Part shown: piece after piece, positions 10,038-20,855 of the stretch
Numbering within the stretch: position 1 is the stretch's first letter
How the letters are laid out: each line of letters begins with the position of its first letter
Assembly: GCA_030618545.1 (NCBI GenBank)
Contig: JAUXDH010000006.1
Location: forward strand, 1-36,616
Direction: 5' to 3'
Length of the DNA: 36,616 nucleotides
Source of the DNA: Chlorobiota bacterium
GTDB taxonomy: Bacteria > Bacteroidota > Bacteroidia > Bacteroidales > F082
Notes under the pieces: generated by a model
The model's database searches: none
The model's input: only the letters and a program-made list of their open reading frames with translations
What the model was told of the DNA's origin: nothing
Made by a program: the position numbers and the translations under genes

Positions 10038-10628
10038 TTAAAATTGAACTTCAGGGACTGTTTCTGCTCCCTGCTGTGCCTGGAAATATGGTTTCGTTTC
10101 AAAGCCAAACATGTTTGCCATCAGGTTTTTCGGAAACCTCTTTATTAAGGTGTTGTAGCCCTTTGTCGATTCATTGAACTTTTTTCGCTCGATGGCAATC
10201 CGGTTTTCTGTGCCTTCAAGTTGTGCTTGAAGTTCAAGAAAATTCTGGTTGGCTTTCAGGTCAGGGTATCTTTCCACAACCACCATTAATTTTGAAAGCG
10301 CCGATGACAGTCCATCCTGAGCCTGTTGAAACGCCTGGAACATCTGAGGTGTCATGTTGGATGCATCAATGTTCACAGAAGTAGCTTTCGACCTTGCTTC
10401 GATAACACCTTCAAGGGTTTCCTTTTCGTGGGAGGCGTATCCTTTTACCGTATTGACAAGATTCGGGATTAGGTCAGCACGACGCTGGTAAACATTCTCT
10501 ACCTGCGCCCACTGGGCGGTAACGCCTTCCTCGGCTACCACCATACTGTTGTAACTATTTTTAAGCGAACTGTAGGCGATAAATCCGATCACTACAATAA
10601 CGATGATGATGATCCAACTCTTTTTCAT
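10038..10628 (-). CDS. lemA: LemA family protein
   Basis: N-terminal TM, then YNSMVVAEEGVTAQWAQVENVYQRRADLIPNLVNTVKGYASHEKETLEGVIEARSKA; classic LemA motif. Confidence 0.93.
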   Translation of the reverse strand: MKKSWIIIIVIVVIGFIAYSSLKNSYNSMVVAEEGVTAQWAQVENVYQRRADLIPNLVNTVKGYASHEKETLEGVIEARSKATSVNIDASNMTPQMFQAFQQAQDGLSSALSKLMVVVERYPDLKANQNFLELQAQLEGTENRIAIERKKFNESTKGYNTLIKRFPKNLMANMFGFETKPYFQAQQGAETVPEVQF

Positions 10629-10699
10629 TTTATCTTCTATTTATTAATGTATGCGAAAATAACGAAAATTGATTGCTCTCATAATTGTTATACCAATTG

Positions 10700-12616
10700 T
10701 TATTCAATAATGCTCACGCTCCGCTTCACGAAGTCGTTGAGCTCTTTTCCTTTCAAAAGGTTCTTCGCTAACCTCGCGAGGTCGTAAACCTGCTTTACCG
10801 TTTGGTCCTGCTTTTCAGCTTCGGTTTCATCCAGCAGTTTGCTTACAAGCGGATTGTTTGCATTAACAACCAGGTCAAAGGTTTCAGGGAGTCCTCCAAA
10901 TCCCATCATCCCACCGCCGCCACCCATGGCTTCCATATCTTTCATGCGGCGCATGAATTCGTTCTGCGTAATGGTTACAGGCATGTCCGATTCGCTCAGG
11001 TTTTCGAATTTCACATGGAACTTTTCCTTATCGATGTTTCTTTCAAACACTTCTTTTAAAAGGTCTTTTTGTTTGTCATCGAGCTTGGATGGCATCTCAT
11101 CCTCTTTTTTAATAAGATTGTCGACAATGTCAGAATCAACTCTCGCAAAGTGAGAATCGGCAAACTTCTGCTCAAGGGTGTTGATGAAGTGGTTGTCGAG
11201 CACACCATCCAGAAGCAATACATCGTACCCTCGCTCTTTGGCAGATTCTATGTAGCTGAACTGCTCTTCTTCATTACTGGCATAGAGGTAGATCAGCTTT
11301 TTATCTTTGTCTTTCTGGATTTTTTCGATGTGCTTTTTGTACTCTTCAAAAGTGAAGTATTTACCGTCCACATTTTTGAATAGCGCGAACTTCTCAGCTT
11401 TTTCGTAAAACTTCTCTTCTGAGATCATTCCATATTCGATGAAGATCTTGATGTCGTCCCATTTCTTCTCAAAGTTCTCCCTGTCTTTTTTAAACAGTTC
11501 AGCAAGTTTGTCTGCTACCTTTCTGGTGATGTAACCGGAGATCTTTTTAACACTGGCATCACTCTGCAGGTAAGAACGACTTACATTCAATGGAATGTCA
11601 GGTGAGTCGATTACGCCATGGAGTAATGTAAGAAACTCAGGCACTATCCCTTCCACTGAGTCTGTTACAAAAACCTGATTTGAATAAAGCTGGATCTTAT
11701 TCTTCTGCAGCTCGTAATCCCGCTTCACTTTTGGAAAATAAAGGATGCCGGTCAGGTTAAACGGATAGTCTACGTTGAGGTGGATGTGAAACAACGGCTC
11801 CTCAAAAGTCATGGGGTACAATTCCCTGTAAAAGTTGCTGTACTCTTCATCGGTTGCTTCGGATGGTTTCTTCTTCCAGAGCGGATGTGTGTTATTGATG
11901 ATATCGGGCCTTTGAACCTCTTTGGTTTTCTGGTTGCCATCTTTGTCTTTTTCACCTTCGATGGGTTCGTGGATGGTTTCCATCCCAAACTGGATGGGCA
12001 CCGGAAGAAACTTGCAATATTTTTTCAGCAATTCCGTGATCTTGTGATCTTCCAGGAATTCTTCGTTTTCGTCGTCAATGTGAAGAATAACTTCAGTACC
12101 GCGTTCGGTTTTGTCGATGTCATCAATTGTATACTCAGGGCTTCCATCACATTCCCAGTGCACAGCCTTTGTTGCACCACCTTTTTTGTAAGTCTTGGTA
12201 TTGATTTCTACTTTTTCAGAAACCATAAAAGAAGAATAGAAACCCAGTCCAAAGTGACCGATGATGGCATTCTGCTCAGCTTCGGTTTTGGTTTTGAATT
12301 TCTTTACAAACTCCTCTGCACTTGAAAAGGCAATCTGGTTAATGTATTTTTTTACCTCATCGGCTGTCATGCCCAGGCCGCGGTCGCGAACGGTAATGGT
12401 TTTCTTTTTCTTATCCACTTCGATCTGGATTGTCAGGTCGCCGAGTTCGCCTTTGAATGCACCTGTTGATGCCAGTGTTTTTAGTTTTTGTGTAGCATCC
12501 ACCGCATTTGATACCAGCTCCCTGAGAAATATTTCATGATCGGAATAAAGAAACTTTTTAATGATCGGAAAGATGTTTTCCGTTTTAATGTCTATCTGTC
12601 CTGTTTGTGTAGTCAT
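10700..12616 (-). CDS. htpG: Molecular chaperone HtpG (Hsp90 family)
   Basis: HEIFLRELVSNAVDATQKLK, GRGLGMT-like DRGLGMTADEV, GHFGLGFYSSFMV, SRSYLQSD motifs. Confidence 0.97.
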   Translation of the reverse strand: MTTQTGQIDIKTENIFPIIKKFLYSDHEIFLRELVSNAVDATQKLKTLASTGAFKGELGDLTIQIEVDKKKKTITVRDRGLGMTADEVKKYINQIAFSSAEEFVKKFKTKTEAEQNAIIGHFGLGFYSSFMVSEKVEINTKTYKKGGATKAVHWECDGSPEYTIDDIDKTERGTEVILHIDDENEEFLEDHKITELLKKYCKFLPVPIQFGMETIHEPIEGEKDKDGNQKTKEVQRPDIINNTHPLWKKKPSEATDEEYSNFYRELYPMTFEEPLFHIHLNVDYPFNLTGILYFPKVKRDYELQKNKIQLYSNQVFVTDSVEGIVPEFLTLLHGVIDSPDIPLNVSRSYLQSDASVKKISGYITRKVADKLAELFKKDRENFEKKWDDIKIFIEYGMISEEKFYEKAEKFALFKNVDGKYFTFEEYKKHIEKIQKDKDKKLIYLYASNEEEQFSYIESAKERGYDVLLLDGVLDNHFINTLEQKFADSHFARVDSDIVDNLIKKEDEMPSKLDDKQKDLLKEVFERNIDKEKFHVKFENLSESDMPVTITQNEFMRRMKDMEAMGGGGGMMGFGGLPETFDLVVNANNPLVSKLLDETEAEKQDQTVKQVYDLARLAKNLLKGKELNDFVKRSVSIIE

Positions 12617-12676
12617 TTGTTAATTATTTTGTTTGGATAGGTGATTAACAAATGATGTGCCAACGGGAGTAGTGGG

Positions 12677-12718
12677 GATTAGTGATTAGTGATTGGTGAT
12701 TAGTGATTGGTGAGAGGT
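12677..12718. repeat. Degenerate heptamer tandem repeat (GATTAGT/GATTGGT)
   Basis: GATTAGT GATTAGT GATTGGT GATTAGT GATTGGT GAGAGGT read directly. Confidence 0.93.
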
Positions 12719-12737
12719 AAGTTATATATTTACAAGG

Positions 12738-12786
12738 GATTAGTGTTAAGTGTTAAGAGTTAAGTGTTATGAGTTAGGGGTTGGGG
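12738..12786. repeat. Second degenerate heptamer array (GATTAGT GTTAAGT GTTAAGA GTTAAGT GTTATGA GTTAGGG GTTGGGG)
   Basis: Read directly; same 7-nt period as the preceding array. Confidence 0.88.
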
Positions 12787-12847
12787 GGTGAAATTCAGAG
12801 TGAGTCAGGATTGTGCAGGTGTGACAAAATGGCGTTTTTGTGATCAG

Positions 12848-13807
12848 TTAAAAGATACCTCCAATCGTAAACTTGAATTCAAGAACTGCACCCGGTGACC
12901 AGATGTACCACCAGTATGGGTTCGTTGTCCAGGTTACCATCGTGCCATCAGCCCGGGGTGCCTGAACCGAAGTGCTGCCATTGAAAGGGAAACTTTGAAG
13001 GCCTATGGAAAAATTACCAACCCCATGTTTTGATTTCGGTATCCGGAACATCCAGCCAATGGCAATGGTGGCGCCAAAAGTGCTAAATGAAACTTCTAAC
13101 CGCTTTTTGTAGTATCCTGCGTATTCATAAGTCAGCTCGCTAAAGTGAATATAACCATAAGATATTTTACCTTCAAGAAAGAAGCCGTGGTAATTTGACC
13201 TGACAGGATAATAGCGATAGAAAGGAGTCAATTTAATACCCTTAAAACTCGCTGAATAGTAACCCAGGTCAAATACATAGGAGTTAAAACCGAATAAGTA
13301 TACTGAGGTATGCAAACCAATGGAGTGTTTTGGTTTTAAGAATCGCTCGTACCTTAAAGCAACAGCACCATTGATGAGTTCAAACGGGGCAAGCATAATG
13401 GTATTCTTATAGGATCTCCAGGCTGTATCGATAAGATTGAAGTTGTAAGGCGTGATTTTAAATATTAGATTACTTAATGACTGGTGAGGGTGAAGCCTTT
13501 GTATCATGGGCTTGTAATCATCGTGGGTAACCAGGAATTCACGATTCCGTTTCGGGATATCTATTTCAAAGAACCCCGATGAGTCAGAATAAACATGGTT
13601 GCCGTTGGTGACTTCGGTAATCTTTGCATTTGCAACTGGTTTATCGGTTACGGTGTTGAGGATGTATCCCTTTGCATGTTTATCCTGGGCAGCTAATTGG
13701 AAGGAGATCAGAAAAGCGATAAAACAGGTAAACTTTCTCAAAATGATGTGATGATTTTTGGGTTTGGCTGTACTAATTAGACCTAAAGAGGATTGATATG
13801 GTTGCAT
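12848..13807 (-). CDS. Carboxypeptidase-regulatory-like domain protein with probable outer-membrane barrel
   Basis: GYILNTVTDKPVANAKITEVTNGNHVYSDSSGFFEIDIP is a CarboxypepD_reg-like beta-sandwich; remainder rich in amphipathic strands and aromatic residues. Confidence 0.7.
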   Translation of the reverse strand: MQPYQSSLGLISTAKPKNHHIILRKFTCFIAFLISFQLAAQDKHAKGYILNTVTDKPVANAKITEVTNGNHVYSDSSGFFEIDIPKRNREFLVTHDDYKPMIQRLHPHQSLSNLIFKITPYNFNLIDTAWRSYKNTIMLAPFELINGAVALRYERFLKPKHSIGLHTSVYLFGFNSYVFDLGYYSASFKGIKLTPFYRYYPVRSNYHGFFLEGKISYGYIHFSELTYEYAGYYKKRLEVSFSTFGATIAIGWMFRIPKSKHGVGNFSIGLQSFPFNGSTSVQAPRADGTMVTWTTNPYWWYIWSPGAVLEFKFTIGGIF

Positions 13808-13813
13808 TGTTTT

Positions 13814-14464
13814 TCACTTTTTTCCTTCCCATTCCTCATAAAATCTTTTTAGGAAATCTTCCATGTAAAGATGCCTTTCTTCTGCCATTGCCCTGCCGGT
13901 TGAGGTATTCATCATGTTCTTTAATAATAGCAGCTTTTCATAGAAATGATTGATGGTGGGGGAGAGGCTTTTCTTGTATTCAGCTTTTGACATCTTAAGA
14001 TTGGGTTGGATGTCGGGGTCATAAACAGGTCTGTTTTTAAATCCGCCAAAATTAAAAGCCCTGGCAATCCCGATGGCACCAATAGCATCAAGCCTGTCTG
14101 CATCCTGTATGATATCCAGTTCCTGCGATCTGAACTTTTGTTCATTTGAGTTTTTAAAAGAAATGTTTCTGATGATTTGTTCGACGTGGTGGATAGTGTC
14201 TTTATCTGTCCCAATAGATAATAAATGTGCTGAAGCAAGCTTTGGCCCGATCTCCTCATCTCCATCATGGAATTTGGCATCGGCGATATCATGAAGCAGG
14301 GCACCGAGATCAATGATTAGACTTTCGACTTTCTCTTCCTTTGCAATATGCCTCGAAAGCTTCCACACCCTGTAGATATGCCACCAGTCGTGGCCGCCTT
14401 CTGCATCCGCGAGTTGCTTTTTTACAAATGCGATCGTCTGTTGTATGATTTGATCGTTACTCAC
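13814..14464 (-). CDS. HD-domain phosphohydrolase
   Basis: GGHDWWHIYRVWKLSRHI...LGALLHDIADAKFHDGD...IIQDADRLDAIGAIGIARAF: complete H..HD..D metal set. Confidence 0.88.
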   Translation of the reverse strand: MSNDQIIQQTIAFVKKQLADAEGGHDWWHIYRVWKLSRHIAKEEKVESLIIDLGALLHDIADAKFHDGDEEIGPKLASAHLLSIGTDKDTIHHVEQIIRNISFKNSNEQKFRSQELDIIQDADRLDAIGAIGIARAFNFGGFKNRPVYDPDIQPNLKMSKAEYKKSLSPTINHFYEKLLLLKNMMNTSTGRAMAEERHLYMEDFLKRFYEEWEGKK

Positions 14465-14664
14465 CTTATTAGTTTTAATCCTTCATAATGGCAAGCATTT
14501 CTTCAGCATCTTCTTTAATCGCCAGGTTAATGTTCCAATGATCGAATTCAGGCATAATTGGAATGGATTTTCTGCAAACCCAAAGATAGAAAGAGAAATC
14601 AAAACTTTGCGTTCCTTGCGAAATCATAGCGGCCATCGCGATTAGTCTTTTAACCGCAATGATT

Positions 14665-15657
14665 TTAAGGATCAGTATCACTTAATCCAATACCAATCCT
14701 TTCTCCCATTTTTACTGTTGTCTCAAGTCTTCTGGCAGTATTGATCAATAAATCTTTATCGATGTTAATTTTTCCTTTTTCGAAAAGAAGCACAATCGTA
14801 GAGCCGCCAAATTCAAAATATCCTTTTTCCTGCCCTTTAGTCACTATTTTTCCTTCGTAAGTCTGAATGATACTTCCTACCATGGTAGCACCCACCTCAG
14901 CCATAATTAATTCTTCAAAGATTGGATTAGAAATGATCACATATTCCCTTTTATTCAGGCAGAAAATTTCTGCCATTTTATGCAAAGCGATAGGGTTGAC
15001 AGAATAGTAGTCGCCATTAATATGGGTTATGGATGAAACCTGACCACTTACCGGAAAATGAAACCGGTGGTAATCATTAGGAGCGAGGCGAATGACAATC
15101 AGGCTGCCATCATGATAATCGTTACCGAGCATAGAATCATTTAAAAAAGACACAACGTCAAACTTGTATCCCTTAATGATAAAATCAACCCTGGATATGT
15201 CCGCCCAGGCCATGATTTTTCCATCGGCAGGTGATACAAATACGATTGAAACGGTATCCACCGGCCTTGCGCCTTTTTTAAGTTTTCGTGTGAAGAAATC
15301 ATTGAAAGAACTAAATTGTTGCTTTTGAACGATGCGCATATCAATATCGAACTCTTCCACAAATGGCTGTATTTTATCAGTAGAGCTTGATCGATCCATC
15401 ATATAACCATAAACAGAAGACAAGAATTTTCTTTTAACTAAAGTCTGTAAGGTAACTTCACCAACCGGATTGTAATACAACCAGACCAGCCATTTTTCGC
15501 CGGCTACTTTTTCCGTTTTTACAATACCGGTTGACCGATCTATAAATTTGATCGGAGCCTGTTGCCCTGAAGGCCATAAAGCAAGGGCCAGCACACCTGC
15601 CAGCAGCAACAGGAAAACAATCCACTTCTTATTAAGTCTCATTATTTTCATAAACAA
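14665..15657 (-). CDS. psd: Phosphatidylserine decarboxylase
   Basis: YHRFHFPVSGQV and the autocleavage-type FEFGGSTIVLLFEKG motif; N-terminal TM segment. Confidence 0.88.
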   Translation of the reverse strand: MFMKIMRLNKKWIVFLLLLAGVLALALWPSGQQAPIKFIDRSTGIVKTEKVAGEKWLVWLYYNPVGEVTLQTLVKRKFLSSVYGYMMDRSSSTDKIQPFVEEFDIDMRIVQKQQFSSFNDFFTRKLKKGARPVDTVSIVFVSPADGKIMAWADISRVDFIIKGYKFDVVSFLNDSMLGNDYHDGSLIVIRLAPNDYHRFHFPVSGQVSSITHINGDYYSVNPIALHKMAEIFCLNKREYVIISNPIFEELIMAEVGATMVGSIIQTYEGKIVTKGQEKGYFEFGGSTIVLLFEKGKINIDKDLLINTARRLETTVKMGERIGIGLSDTDP

Positions 15658-15941
15658 TCAAGCTGTTCTTTTAGCCATTACTTTGAGCGAGATATTAATG
15701 CGATAATAGCATTTTCAAAAATAATAGATTTATTGCATTTAAGTCTGTGACCGGAGGGTGTCGTAATTATTAATTATACCGATGATTAATCAAATATGAC
15801 AAGTTTTTAATACATTTGGATTGTGTTAGTAAATGACTTTAGCAAAACATCGCGAAAACAATTTGCAGGTTATTTATTGAATTAATAGAGATTGACACGG
15901 CTGCCCGGTGATTACCAAAACTTTTAAATTTTAAATAACCT

Positions 15942-18122
15942 ATGAAAAGTAAAACTATTTTATTCGGTTTAGCCATTTTATTGATGGCTCAATGTACCAC
16001 CAAAGTCGAAGAACAGGAAAAACCACCGTTGGCAGCAGTTGACCCGGTAGAAGAGGTCTATTTTGGGAAAACGGTTTCTGATCCTTATCGATACATGGAA
16101 AACCTGGAAGACCCTGCAGTGCAGGAGTGGATCAAATCCCAGGCAGATTATTCACGGTCTGTGTTGAATAGCATTCCCGGTCGGCAAAGGCTTATAGACA
16201 ATATGCGGGATTTCGATAGCAGGATTTCGTCGAATATTAGTTATTTGAGAATAACTGATGACAATCGCTATTTTTATTTAAAAACCACTCCGGCTGATGA
16301 GACAGGGAAATTATTTTACAGAGACGGATATGGAGGACAGGAATCTTTTCTTTTTGATCCCACCACTTTTGACACCGATACAACACAAAAATATGTTATC
16401 AGCGGATTATCTCCATCCAATGATGGGAACAAGATTGCGTTTGAAATTGCAAAAGGTGGTTCTGAAAGTTCTACATTGTTGATAATGGATGTTGAGAAAA
16501 AGGAATTATTTCCTGAACAAATTGACCGATGCTGGTTTGCCTCTGCATCTTGGTTGCCTGATGATAAAAGTTTTCTGTTCAATCGACTGCAATCTGCGGA
16601 TGTCCATGACGAAAATCGCGAAAAAGACAGCAAGACCTACTTGCACACTCTGGGTACAGATCCCGCATCTGACAGAGATGTTTTTTCACGGGCAGCCTAC
16701 CCTGAATTAGGCATCAAGCCAGAAGATTTTCCTGTTGCTATTTATGACAAAGATAGCAGGCACCTGTTTGGTTATGCTTATACTGTGGATAACAGGCTCA
16801 GGGTATTTTATGCACCGGCCGGCGAAATCAACAAGGACAAAATAAACTGGAAACAGTTGTTTAAACAGGAAGATGAAGTTTATAATTTTTCTGCCACAAA
16901 AAAACATCTGTACATCTATACACCAAAAGGCGCTCCCAACTTTAAAGTCTTAAAAACCACGTTGGCAAACCCCGATCTGTCAACGGCAGAAGTTGTTGTG
17001 GCGGAAGATCCAAACGCGATTCTTACCGATTTTAAACTGACACAAGAGGGACTGTTTTATACCCTGTCAAAAAATGGTGTTCAATCGAAATTATATTATC
17101 AACCTTACACAGCTAAAAAAGCAACAGAACTTGAATTGCCTTTTGCTGCCGGGTCAGTTTATCTGAGGACGCGGGGATTTAAATTTGATGATGTTTGGGT
17201 TGTCATAGCCGGATGGGTAAGCGATTATCAACGATACAGGTACACCACTGCTAAAAACGAATTTAAACTCGAAAATCTTTCTGATGTTGCAGAATATCCT
17301 GAGTTCACTGATTTGATGGCGGAAGAGGTGATGGTTAAATCGCACGATGGTGTCATGGTTCCTTTTTCGATGATCCACCGGAAAGGTGTAAAAAGAGACG
17401 GGAATAACCCTGTTCTTATTTTTGGTTATGGAGCCTACGGTTCCTCTATGAACCCGTTTTTCTGGCCGGATTTATTGCTCTGGGTGAATGAAGGCGGCAT
17501 CCTGGCAATTGCCCATGTTCGTGGTGGTGGTGAGCTGGGAGACCAATGGCACAAAGCCGGTTTTAAAACAACCAAGCCCAATACATGGAAAGATCTGATT
17601 GCATGCAGCGAATACCTTATATCGGAAAAATATACCTCTCCTAAAAAGATTGCCATTTACTCGGCAAGTGCCGGAGGAATTCTTGTTGGCCGTGCGATGA
17701 CCGAGCGCCCTGATCTGTTTGCTGCTGTGATTCCAGGTGTTGGTTGCATGAATACACTTAGAGGGGAAAATTCTCCAAATGGACCGGTAAATATACCAGA
17801 GTTTGGTACTTCAAAAGATTCTGTTGAATGTATGGCGCTGATCGAAATGGATTCCTATCTCCATCTCGAAGACGGGGTAAAATACCCTGCCACCCTGGTA
17901 ACTGCCGGTATGAATGATCCGAGAGTGATTGCCTGGCAACCGGCCAAATTCGCAGCCAGGTTACAGGCAGCCAATGCTTCTGACAGACCCGTACTCTTCT
18001 GGGCCGATTACGAAGCCGGCCATGGAATCGGCAACACAAAATCAAAACGGTTTGAGAGTTTGTCTGATGTGTTAAGTTTCGCCCTATGGCAAACCGGGAA
18101 CCCCGATTTTCAAGTGAATTGA
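15942..18122 (+). CDS. Prolyl oligopeptidase family serine peptidase (S9A), probable lipoprotein
   Basis: DPYRYMENLEDPAVQEWIKSQ, HVRGGGELGDQWHKAG, IYSASAGGILVGRAMTERPDLF, NDPRV Asp, AGHG His; lipobox-like MAQC. Confidence 0.92.
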   Translation: MKSKTILFGLAILLMAQCTTKVEEQEKPPLAAVDPVEEVYFGKTVSDPYRYMENLEDPAVQEWIKSQADYSRSVLNSIPGRQRLIDNMRDFDSRISSNISYLRITDDNRYFYLKTTPADETGKLFYRDGYGGQESFLFDPTTFDTDTTQKYVISGLSPSNDGNKIAFEIAKGGSESSTLLIMDVEKKELFPEQIDRCWFASASWLPDDKSFLFNRLQSADVHDENREKDSKTYLHTLGTDPASDRDVFSRAAYPELGIKPEDFPVAIYDKDSRHLFGYAYTVDNRLRVFYAPAGEINKDKINWKQLFKQEDEVYNFSATKKHLYIYTPKGAPNFKVLKTTLANPDLSTAEVVVAEDPNAILTDFKLTQEGLFYTLSKNGVQSKLYYQPYTAKKATELELPFAAGSVYLRTRGFKFDDVWVVIAGWVSDYQRYRYTTAKNEFKLENLSDVAEYPEFTDLMAEEVMVKSHDGVMVPFSMIHRKGVKRDGNNPVLIFGYGAYGSSMNPFFWPDLLLWVNEGGILAIAHVRGGGELGDQWHKAGFKTTKPNTWKDLIACSEYLISEKYTSPKKIAIYSASAGGILVGRAMTERPDLFAAVIPGVGCMNTLRGENSPNGPVNIPEFGTSKDSVECMALIEMDSYLHLEDGVKYPATLVTAGMNDPRVIAWQPAKFAARLQAANASDRPVLFWADYEAGHGIGNTKSKRFESLSDVLSFALWQTGNPDFQVN

Positions 18123-18229
18123 TGTCCCTTTATTTTAATGCTGGTAGGTTGTAAAGGGGGGTAGACTAAATCGTATATCTAATATGGATGATTACTGGAA
18201 ATTGATCTTTCATATCTGCAATTTGTACG

Positions 18230-19864
18230 CTAATTTTTAATGAATTTTCTATTTGTATTACCTATTCTTAAAAAGTAAAACCCAGCGGTAAGCTGACTTA
18301 CTTCTATACTTTTTGTTGCATTATTTTCATTGAAATTCAATTCAAATTCTTGAATCAACCGGCCGGAAATATTAAAGATCTGTGCTGTAGTTTTTTGAAT
18401 ACCGGTATTTTCAATGAATAAATGATTAGAAACCGGGTTGGGGTATATACGGATTTTCGGGTTATTTATCTCAACAATATCTGTCGATCCGCACATGGAG
18501 TCAATATCGGGAACGTAATACTTTTCTGAACTCACAAATCCGATTCCCTGTTCAACCCATACCTGATAAGTTCCTGTATCCTGTACGGTTATACTTTGTG
18601 ATGCAGCCCCGGTATTCCACCGGTAAGAAGCATAGCCAGATGGTGCGGTTAACGTCATATTTTGTCCGTCACAAATTATTTCGGGACGACTAATAGTAAA
18701 CGGGAGTTTGTGCTTTACTGCCCTGTAGGAAACGTAACGGTTAGGAATAAAATCGAGTTCCAACACGATGGTTCCGCCTGCATCAACTTCTGTAAAAGAA
18801 GTGGTTTGCGAAAGCGGGAAGGCACCACCCCAGTCAATCAGCGTATTTCCGTTGGGAAGACGGTTGGCATTGCCGATGAAAAGACTGCTGTACCCATTTG
18901 GTTCCTGGAATTGCCAGACCACCGTAGCTGTCATATTGACTTCATCCAACTGGTATTCAATTGCACGGGCAACAGGAGTGCTGTTGTAAGTGCCATTATC
19001 AAACACGGTGATATTTCCGTTAGCGATTCTTCGGGCGTCATGTTGTGCTGTAAATTTCATGGTGTCACCCAGGAAAGTAAATTGGTTTTGTTTGCCACCC
19101 AGACGCCATATAATTTGTCCGGAAGAAGAGTCGATTTTGGTTATTTCGTGGAGGTGACGGAAAGATAGAATGTAATTCCCATCATCATCTAATTCAATTG
19201 AATTGTAATGTGAATGGTCTAATTCGGAAGGCTTTGTAAAGTATTGGGAATAGACATCGCTCAGGGCAAAATAGTCTAATGATTTCCATTCGAAAGTTTG
19301 ATTTTTTTGAGCGTCAAACCGTTGGATAACATTTCCTGTTACCATTGCATTTTCTTCTCCGGGAATCCCATTGTTCGTCACCATCCCGCTAAGATCCATC
19401 ATCCGTTCTTCGGTTCCAACAAGATGGTAGGAGCCATCTTGAAAATGAAGAAAATCGTGTCCGTCAGTTGCCACTCCATTCGCACACCTTATAGAGTCAA
19501 CTATTTTGAAGTTACTGTCAAGCAAATACATTCCCATACCACCGGTTGCCAATTGAGAAGAATAGGAAAGCATTCCGGAAGGCTGAAGCTTAAAATCACC
19601 AATAAAGGTGCGGGTGTACGGACCAGAAATTTGCTCGGTACAAGCTTTAAAAAAAACAGGATTTCCAACAGAATCCAATATGCAAAGGGCAGTAGGGTAA
19701 GCATCAGCAGAATCCAGCGTAGACTGTGTAATAAAAATATAACCGCCGGAAACACTGCCTGATACTTTACTGCTGATGGGAGCAATCTGACCGGTCAATT
19801 GGGCATTGCCCGGATAGAACGCCAACAAAAGAATAAGCAACAGTGAAAATTTAATTAATTGCAT
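18230..19864 (-). CDS. Arylsulfotransferase (ASST)-like protein with type IX secretion sorting domain
   Basis: [51 protein letters not shown]...IIWRLGG; C-terminal [16 protein letters not shown]...[22 protein letters not shown] = T9SS type A domain. Confidence 0.83.
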   Translation of the reverse strand: MQLIKFSLLLILLLAFYPGNAQLTGQIAPISSKVSGSVSGGYIFITQSTLDSADAYPTALCILDSVGNPVFFKACTEQISGPYTRTFIGDFKLQPSGMLSYSSQLATGGMGMYLLDSNFKIVDSIRCANGVATDGHDFLHFQDGSYHLVGTEERMMDLSGMVTNNGIPGEENAMVTGNVIQRFDAQKNQTFEWKSLDYFALSDVYSQYFTKPSELDHSHYNSIELDDDGNYILSFRHLHEITKIDSSSGQIIWRLGGKQNQFTFLGDTMKFTAQHDARRIANGNITVFDNGTYNSTPVARAIEYQLDEVNMTATVVWQFQEPNGYSSLFIGNANRLPNGNTLIDWGGAFPLSQTTSFTEVDAGGTIVLELDFIPNRYVSYRAVKHKLPFTISRPEIICDGQNMTLTAPSGYASYRWNTGAASQSITVQDTGTYQVWVEQGIGFVSSEKYYVPDIDSMCGSTDIVEINNPKIRIYPNPVSNHLFIENTGIQKTTAQIFNISGRLIQEFELNFNENNATKSIEVSQLTAGFYFLRIGNTNRKFIKN

Positions 19865-20111
19865 AGGTTAAATTTCGGATAGGCGTCTGCATGGTACACA
19901 CAAAATAAAAATGGACTGCTTGTTTCCCAGGGAAACCCAAGGGGTTTTATTGATTTAATGATAGATTCAGACATGTTAACAAAAGATATTAATGAGAGTT
20001 TTAAAAGTAAGAGTATCTCCCAAAATTAAAGAATTAACGACAATTGATTTCAATTCAATAAACAAAGTACTTTTGTCCGCCAATTTTACACCAGGGAATT
20101 ATTTTACCAAG

Positions 20112-20855
20112 ATGAAAAAGTGGTTGATCATATTTGTGGTACTGTGCCTTCAACCTTTTTCTAATCTGAAGGCACAAAAAGAAGACATCAGACCTCAGAT
20201 ATGGAATAACTTGTACGTTGGCTGGAACATCAGCGACCATGTGGTCTTAAGAAGCGCTGTTGCTTATAATGTGCTGCTTTCGAATGAAGCGCCATGGAAT
20301 GAATTTACTTTTTCTGTTTCAGGAGTCTATAAGTTTCATCGCTTTATGGAAGCCAGTGCCGGTTTATACGGTGCAGCCGCGCAACAATCAGAAAAACTAC
20401 GCAGTTATGAATACAGGCCATACGCAGGATTCAGGATTTTCACAAACGATACAAAACGGTGGAATGTAACTAATCTGTCAAGATTTGAGATAAGAAAGTT
20501 ACGTTATTCTGACAGGACTTCCGACCTGGCCTACAGGTTCAGAAATCGCACTTATGGAGTAGTATCATTATTAAGATCAACAATGGTTGAAGACAAGAAT
20601 CTGTATTTATTCGGATATTTTGAGGCCTTTTACAATTTTGGACAGGAAGTGCGTGAAAGGTTTTTCAACCAGTTTAAGTATAAGATTGGATTCGGATACA
20701 GGCTCTCGTATTCATGGCGTTTTGATATTGGTGTTATCTACCAGGATGCCACTAATAATATTGTGGGACCTGTTCAGTTGCCGGTTATCATCAACACCAA
20801 TTATGTACTTGAATGGGGGATACTTTATGTTATTCCACCAAAGAAAAAAGATTAA
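20112..20855 (+). CDS. DUF2490-like outer-membrane protein
   Basis: Signal peptide MKKWLIIFVVLCLQPFSNLKAQ (start chosen at 20112, in frame within the 19992 ORF); PQIWNNLYVGWNISDHVVLRSAVAYNV... WRFDIGVIYQ. Confidence 0.7.
   Translation: MKKWLIIFVVLCLQPFSNLKAQKEDIRPQIWNNLYVGWNISDHVVLRSAVAYNVLLSNEAPWNEFTFSVSGVYKFHRFMEASAGLYGAAAQQSEKLRSYEYRPYAGFRIFTNDTKRWNVTNLSRFEIRKLRYSDRTSDLAYRFRNRTYGVVSLLRSTMVEDKNLYLFGYFEAFYNFGQEVRERFFNQFKYKIGFGYRLSYSWRFDIGVIYQDATNNIVGPVQLPVIINTNYVLEWGILYVIPPKKKD

Noticed and set aside
14475-14681. 68-aa minus ORF overlapping psd
   Set aside because: No recognisable family; it spans a CGCAAAG-type intergenic repeat and has an uneven composition; could be a decayed fragment, not enough to call a gene.
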